A DNA stretch of 64,000 bases. Origin: Moelleriella libera RCEF 2490. Its lineage: Eukaryota > Ascomycota > Sordariomycetes > Hypocreales > Clavicipitaceae. The notes beneath the pieces were generated by a model that did no database searches, was not told the origin of the DNA, and saw only the letters and a program-made list of their open reading frames with translations. Below, one piece after another: positions 59,401-64,000 of the stretch (its first letter is position 1; each line of letters starts with the position of its first letter). The DNA lies in assembly GCA_001636675.1 (NCBI GenBank), contig AZGY01000004.1, positions 642,552 to 706,551 on the forward strand, written 5' to 3'. A program made the position numbers and the translations under genes.

Positions 59401-62400
59401 ATGGCTTCGAGACAGGCTCTCGTCCGGGCAGTGGCCTCTCGGTTTTCGGCCACCGTAGGGAGCCGTGGCACCGTGATCGCACGCCTAGCAGGCAGTAGCT
59501 TCAATACCATCCGGTGCTTCTCAACGTCCAACCAAGCTCTTTTGAGCTCGCCAAATGATGCTTCTAGAGCCAGGTCAAGATCATACCGCCAGGAGCCAGC
59601 CTACCTCGACATGCAGGAGACGGCTGTCGAGCATCCTGAGCCATGGATGGACTTTACGGCGCGACACATTGGGCCTCGCGACGAAGACATTCCCGCCATG
59701 CTTGAAAGATTGGGGCCCAGCGTCGACTCGCTCGACACTTTTGTTGCCCAAGTGATTCCCGAGGACATCATGCTGCCTCCCGAAAAGACGATACAGCCAA
59801 AGACATATAGCGAATCTGGCGTGGCCGAGGCCTTCCGATCCATGCACGCCCAAAACGAGATTCACACTTGGATGAATGGCGGAGGCTATTACCCCGTGGA
59901 GATTCCAGCCGTGATCAAGCGGAATATTCTTGAGAACCCTGCCTGGTACACCAGCTACACACCTTACCAGGCTGAGGTCAGCCAAGGGCGACTGCAGTCA
60001 CTGCTCAACTTTCAGACCATGGTCACCGACCTGACTGGTCTGCCTATGGCCAACGCCAGCCTGCTCGATGAGGGTACCGCCGCCGCCGAAGCTATGACGA
60101 TGTCACTGAGCCACTTGCCTACATCGCGGGGCAAGCGCTCCGGTAAAACCTACGTTGTCTCTCATCTCGTGCATGAAGCCACGTTCCGAGTTATGCAAGG
60201 CCGTGCCGAAGGCTTTGGCATCCACCTGGACATGGTGGACTTGTCTTCCCCTGACGCTATCAAAAAGATTGAGTCATATGGAGATGATCTCGTCGGTGTG
60301 ATGGCTCAGTACCCGGACACAAATGGGGGTGTATGTGACTTTCGCGAGCTCGCCGATGCCGCGCATAAGCAAGGAACACTCTTCAGCGTTGCTACCGACC
60401 TGTCTGCACTGACGATCCTGACTCCTCCTGGAGAATGGGGCGCCGACGTGGCTTTTGGTAATTCTCAGCGCTTCGGGGTGCCTTTGGGCTTCGGTGGTCC
60501 GCACGCTGCATTCATGGCCGTCAAGGATTCCAGCAAGCGACGTCTTCCTGGCCGCATCATCGGTGTTTCCAAGGATCGCACGGGTGATCGCGCCCTAAGA
60601 CTGGCCCTTCAGACCCGTGAACAGCACATTCGCCGGGAAAAGGCCACGAGCAACGTGTGTACTGCCCAGGCCTTGTTGGCGAATATGGCTGCCATGTACG
60701 CCGTCTATCATGGTCCTGCACAGCTCCAGCAGATGGCCGTGAACAATCTGCGCTATTCTCGGATGATTCAGTCTGCAGCGCAACACTATGGGCTGAGCGT
60801 GCCCACCAAAACCTTGGATCCCGAGGGGCGTGTTCTCTCTGATACTGTGGTCATTGCTTTTGAAGAGCCCCGGGCTTGCCGGGCTCTGCGCAAGGGACTA
60901 CTATCACGAGGCGTCAGCGGCGGAAAGTCCTGGGCAGACAACGAAGTCATCCTCGCCGTTCCCACTACGTTTTCTCTCGACGCCTATGTGCGCGTCGTTG
61001 ACGCCTTCCAGGCAGTCGCCAGGAAGAACCACACCGACGCCAGCCTGGAGGTTGCCAAGAAGGTTTGGACCGAGGGCTGGAAGCCATCCTCGGAAGAAAT
61101 CCTCGGGGGTCTTCCCGACGTGGTCCGCCGAAAGTCCAGCTATCTGACGCATCCGGTTTTCAACACACATCACAGCGAAACCGAAATGCTGCGCTACATC
61201 TATCAACTCCAGTCGAAAGATCTTTCCCTGGTCCATTCCATGATCCCTCTGGGCTCTTGCACCATGAAACTCAACGGCACGACGCAGATGGAGCTTATCG
61301 GTCACGACAAGGTCTCCAACATCCACCCCCACGCTCCTGTCAGCAGTTACAAGGGCTATCAAAAACTATTCAGCGCGACGGCTGCCCAGCTCGCTGCGCT
61401 GACCGGCATGGACGCCACGTCCCTGCAGCCCAATTCTGGCGCACAAGGCGAATTCGCCGGCCTGAGGGCCATCCGCAAGTACCACGAGCAGCAGCCCGGT
61501 GCCAAGCGCGACATCTGCCTGATTCCCGTATCTGCCCATGGCACGAATCCGGCATCTGCCGCCATGGCCGGCATGCGTGTCGTCCCGGTCAAGTGCGACA
61601 CCACCACCGGAAACCTGGACCTCGCCGATCTCGAGGCCAAATGCGAGAAGCACAAGAATGAGCTCGGCGCCTTCATGGTCACCTACCCCAGCACTTTTGG
61701 TGTGTTCGAGCCCGGCGTCCGCAAGGCCTGCGATATTGTCCATGCACACGGCGGTCAGGTCTACATGGATGGCGCCAACATGAACGCGCAAATCGGCCTC
61801 ACTTCTCCCGGCGCCCTGGGTGCTGATGTCTGCCATCTCAACCTGCACAAGACGTTTTGCATCCCTCACGGCGGCGGTGGTCCCGGCATCGGACCGATTT
61901 GCGTCAAGTCCCATTTGGAACGGTTCTTGCCTCACAAGGACAGCCAGACGCCCATTTCCAGCGCGTCTTTTGGCAGCGCCAGTATTGTCCCCATCAGCTG
62001 GGCCTACATTGCTACCATGGGTACGTATCGACCATGACCGAACACACCACACTAAAACAAGCTTCAAATTCGCTGACACCAGATCTGTTCTCTCTCAGGT
62101 GACGCGGGTCTTCGCAAGGCTACGATCATGGCGTTGTTGAACGCCAACTACCTTCTTGTGCGTCTCAAGGACCACTACCCGATCCTGTACACAAATGACA
62201 ACGGACGCTGTGCCCACGAGTTTATTATTGATGCCCGGCCTTTCCGTGAGACGGCGGGCATCGAGGCCATCGACATCGCCAAGCGTCTGCAGGACTACGG
62301 CTTCCACGCACCCACCATGAGCTGGCCGGTCCCCAACACGCTCATGATCGAGCCCACCGAGAGCGAGAGCAAAGAGGAGCTCGACCGCTTCGCCGACGCC

Positions 62401-62792
62401 CTCATCAGCATCCGCGAGGAGATCCGAGAGGTGGAGCAGGGCAAGCAGCCGCGCCAGGGCAATGTCCTCCGCAACGCGCCGCACACCCAGAAAGACCTGA
62501 TTGTCGGCGACGGCGGGGGCAAATGGGACCGCCCGTATTCGCGCCAGACGGCTGCGTACCCGCTGCCCTACCTCACGGAGAAGAAGTTCTGGCCTACCGT
62601 GACGCGCGTAGACGACAGTAAGCCCCCCTTGCACCTTTGCCCAGCGATGATTCCCTTCCCATCTCTCATCAGTGTTTGCTGTGTGATGAGGCCAACAGGT
62701 ATGACTGAGTGACTGACTGACGTGGTCTAGCATATGGCGACACAAACTTGTTTTGCACGTGCCCTCCGGTCGAGGACACGACGCAGTCGTGA
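59401..62792 (+). CDS. GCV2: Glycine dehydrogenase (decarboxylating), P-protein, mitochondrial
   Basis: Three exons (59401-62020, 62099-62617, 62731-62792) with introns of 78 and 113 bp give 1066 residues, the normal eukaryotic length. The P-protein decarboxylates glycine with PLP and passes the aminomethyl group to the lipoylated H-protein; it is part of the mitochondrial glycine cleavage system that feeds one-carbon metabolism. A basic targeting peptide (MASRQALVRAVASRFSATVG) precedes the N-terminal half (DFTARHIGPRDEDIPAMLER, YTPYQAEVSQGRLQSLLNFQ, ASLLDEGTAAAEAM). The C-terminal half has MIPLGSCTMKLNGTTQM, NSGAQGEFAGL, and LNLHKTFCIPHGGGGPG, where Lys 817 should hold PLP. The end GDTNLFCTCPPVEDT is standard. 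In-frame codons upstream of 59401 contain no ATG. Neither H-, T- nor L-protein gene is nearby. Confidence 0.98.
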
Positions 62793-63720
62793 GCGGACTA
62801 GCCGCGTCACGACGAGCTGACTGTTTCAACAAGACGAAGGAAGTGATGTTGTTGTTGATGATGATGATGGTGGTGGTGGTGCCCTAGCCCGTTGTCTGGC
62901 AGTCTCGGCGGGGGCTTAGTTTTTACTCGTCCGTCACGAACCATCTTTCCCACCGATATATTTCAACATGTACGTACTGGAGCGGAAGTGGAAGCGGCAG
63001 TCTACTGTACGCGTTGAATGTACATCTGCAGCACACACGCCGACACCGTTTTTGAAGCATGTGCGCACTTTCCCCCCGTTTCCTCTTTTTCTTTTTCATT
63101 CTCTTCTTTCCTTTTCAACGCTGCGCCTTGGTGTTCTTGTCACTGCTTGTGAACTATCCTTGCTCACATCGTCCCGTCGTCAGTGTCACGTTTCTGTTGA
63201 TTTGGGTTTAGATCAGGGCGCGCGAGACTGGGGAAAACGCGATTCACTCAACTTGTATGGCGTACCGGGAGCGAGCGGTGCTTTTTCTTCTTCTTTCCCC
63301 CCAAGATGTGTATACCAGGTCCTCCAAAGGGGTGGGCAGGAAATGAAAGGTCAGGGCTCTTCTCAACAATAGAGTGGGAGGAACTATACGATGTTCGAGG
63401 CGGTGGCAAGGGGAAACCTCTCTTCAAACAACACAATAGACCAGATGATTGCACACATTGCTCTTCCTCTCCTTCTGAAATATGTTTCTAGTGTCTTCTC
63501 CTTCTGAACTATGTTTCTTCACTAGAAGGACCATGTCTTAATGCTGGGAAAAGGAGAAGGAGCCAAATCAACTCCACGCAGGCAGAACAGACACGAAAAG
63601 AAGAGCACGAACAACACTCCCGCAGCGGGCTGGCCGGCTGATTGACTACGAGATCCCATTGCTTGCTTGTCTAGATGCTTTCCACCAAGTGACGCGCCAT
63701 TGGCAGCCATTCATGCCCCT
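62793..63720. other. Convergent intergenic region
   Basis: 928 bp between the stops of GCV2 (plus) and the WD40 gene (minus). A GTT/GAT/GGT triplet repeat lies at 62848-62880 and a tandem TTCTCCTTCTGAA(C/A)TATGTTTCT-type duplication near 63470-63515. No gene recognised. Confidence 0.5.
62848..62880. repeat. GTT3-GAT4-GGT4 triplet repeat
   Basis: Three successive trinucleotide runs of 9, 12 and 12 bp, 56 bp after the GCV2 stop codon, probably in its 3' untranslated region. Confidence 0.9.
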
Positions 63721-64000
63721 CTATGCTTCAAAGACCAGGGCCACGCCGTCGTCGCCCGCGGCGGTGGTGCCCGTGGCGCCGCCGCTGCGCAGGTCCCATC
63801 TCCGCACGACGCCGTCCATGCCGCAGCTCGTCAGCAGCCACGGGTCGGCGGCGACAAAGTCGAGCCTGACGACCGAGTGCTCGTCGTGGGCGCCGGCAAT
63901 GTGCCGCCGCACGGCGAAGCGCCTCGTCGCGTCGTACACACATATCGAGCCGTCCACGGATCCCGCGGCGACGAGAACGGTCGGCGGCGCGGCCGAGGAC
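63721..64000 (-). CDS. WD40-repeat protein, C-terminal part (runs off window)
   Basis: The open frame continues beyond base 64000; 93 codons including the stop at 63721 are visible. Residues show WD40 strands: VLVAAGSVDGSICVYDATRR, HDEHSVVRLDFVAADPWLLT, then SCGMDGVVRRWDLRSGG, a complete GH-WD-like unit ending in WD. The last 20 residues are Gly/Thr/Ala-rich and end ALVFEA. Such a pair of blades is the end of a beta propeller. The specific gene cannot be named from this fragment. Several DWD/DCAF-like and EIPR1/EARP-type propellers end in similar fashion. GC content is high and no intron is seen in this part. Confidence 0.8.
   Translation of the reverse strand, partial: SSAAPPTVLVAAGSVDGSICVYDATRRFAVRRHIAGAHDEHSVVRLDFVAADPWLLTSCGMDGVVRRWDLRSGGATGTTAAGDDGVALVFEA

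Overview
This is nuclear DNA of a filamentous ascomycete (Pezizomycotina). The gene products and their intron positions fit Sordariomycetes, probably Hypocreales; that placement is inference from family resemblance, since no search could be run. Genes are broken by short introns, mostly 50-130 bp, with GTAAGT, GTACGT or GTATGT donors and CTAAC- or CTGAC-like branch points. Genes lie on both strands with no operons, and 5' leaders are often pyrimidine-rich. No rRNA, tRNA, CRISPR array or intact transposon was seen.

Layout. 1-9.4 kb is gene-poor: one clear gene, a DUF1445/D-glutamate cyclase-like protein (1441-2446, minus), and a possible decayed coding block at 3.5-4.5 kb. From 9.5 to 15.3 kb is a compact block: NAD(P)H-hydrate epimerase (minus), sharing a 365-bp divergent promoter with mitochondrial ribosomal protein bS16m (plus), then an AVT-type vacuolar amino-acid transporter (minus) divergent from a dynactin p24/RO-10-like protein (plus). 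A 4.7-kb spacer ends in the leader of the osmosensor SHO1 (20036-21077). Next come the DASH subunit SPC19 (minus), an unrecognised single-pass membrane protein (26025-26977), the proteasome lid subunit RPN5, an FSH1-type serine hydrolase (minus), a NIPSNAP protein, the Rogdi/RAV2 V-ATPase assembly factor (minus) and the RNase P/MRP subunit POP7. After a 4.65-kb spacer come a DUF3237 protein (42560-43674) and a secreted CAP/PR-1-like protein (46725-47774, minus). The stretch 47.8-55.1 kb has no gene I can support. The last block holds complex I subunit NDUFA8 (minus), nucleoporin NUP57/Nup54, a 50-residue TOM5 (minus, three tiny exons), glycine decarboxylase P-protein GCV2, and the C-terminus of a WD40 protein running off the right edge.

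The genes are mostly core eukaryotic housekeeping functions. A noticeable share acts in mitochondria: NAD(P)HX repair, bS16m, NIPSNAP, NDUFA8, TOM5 and GCV2. There is no sign of a biosynthetic cluster or a dedicated defence system. The least explained items are the orphan membrane protein, the bacterial-type DUF1445 gene, the decayed block at 3.5-4.5 kb and the long gene-free stretches. Exon joins were worked out by hand from splice signals and reading phase; every multi-exon model given as a firm gene keeps frame from ATG to stop.
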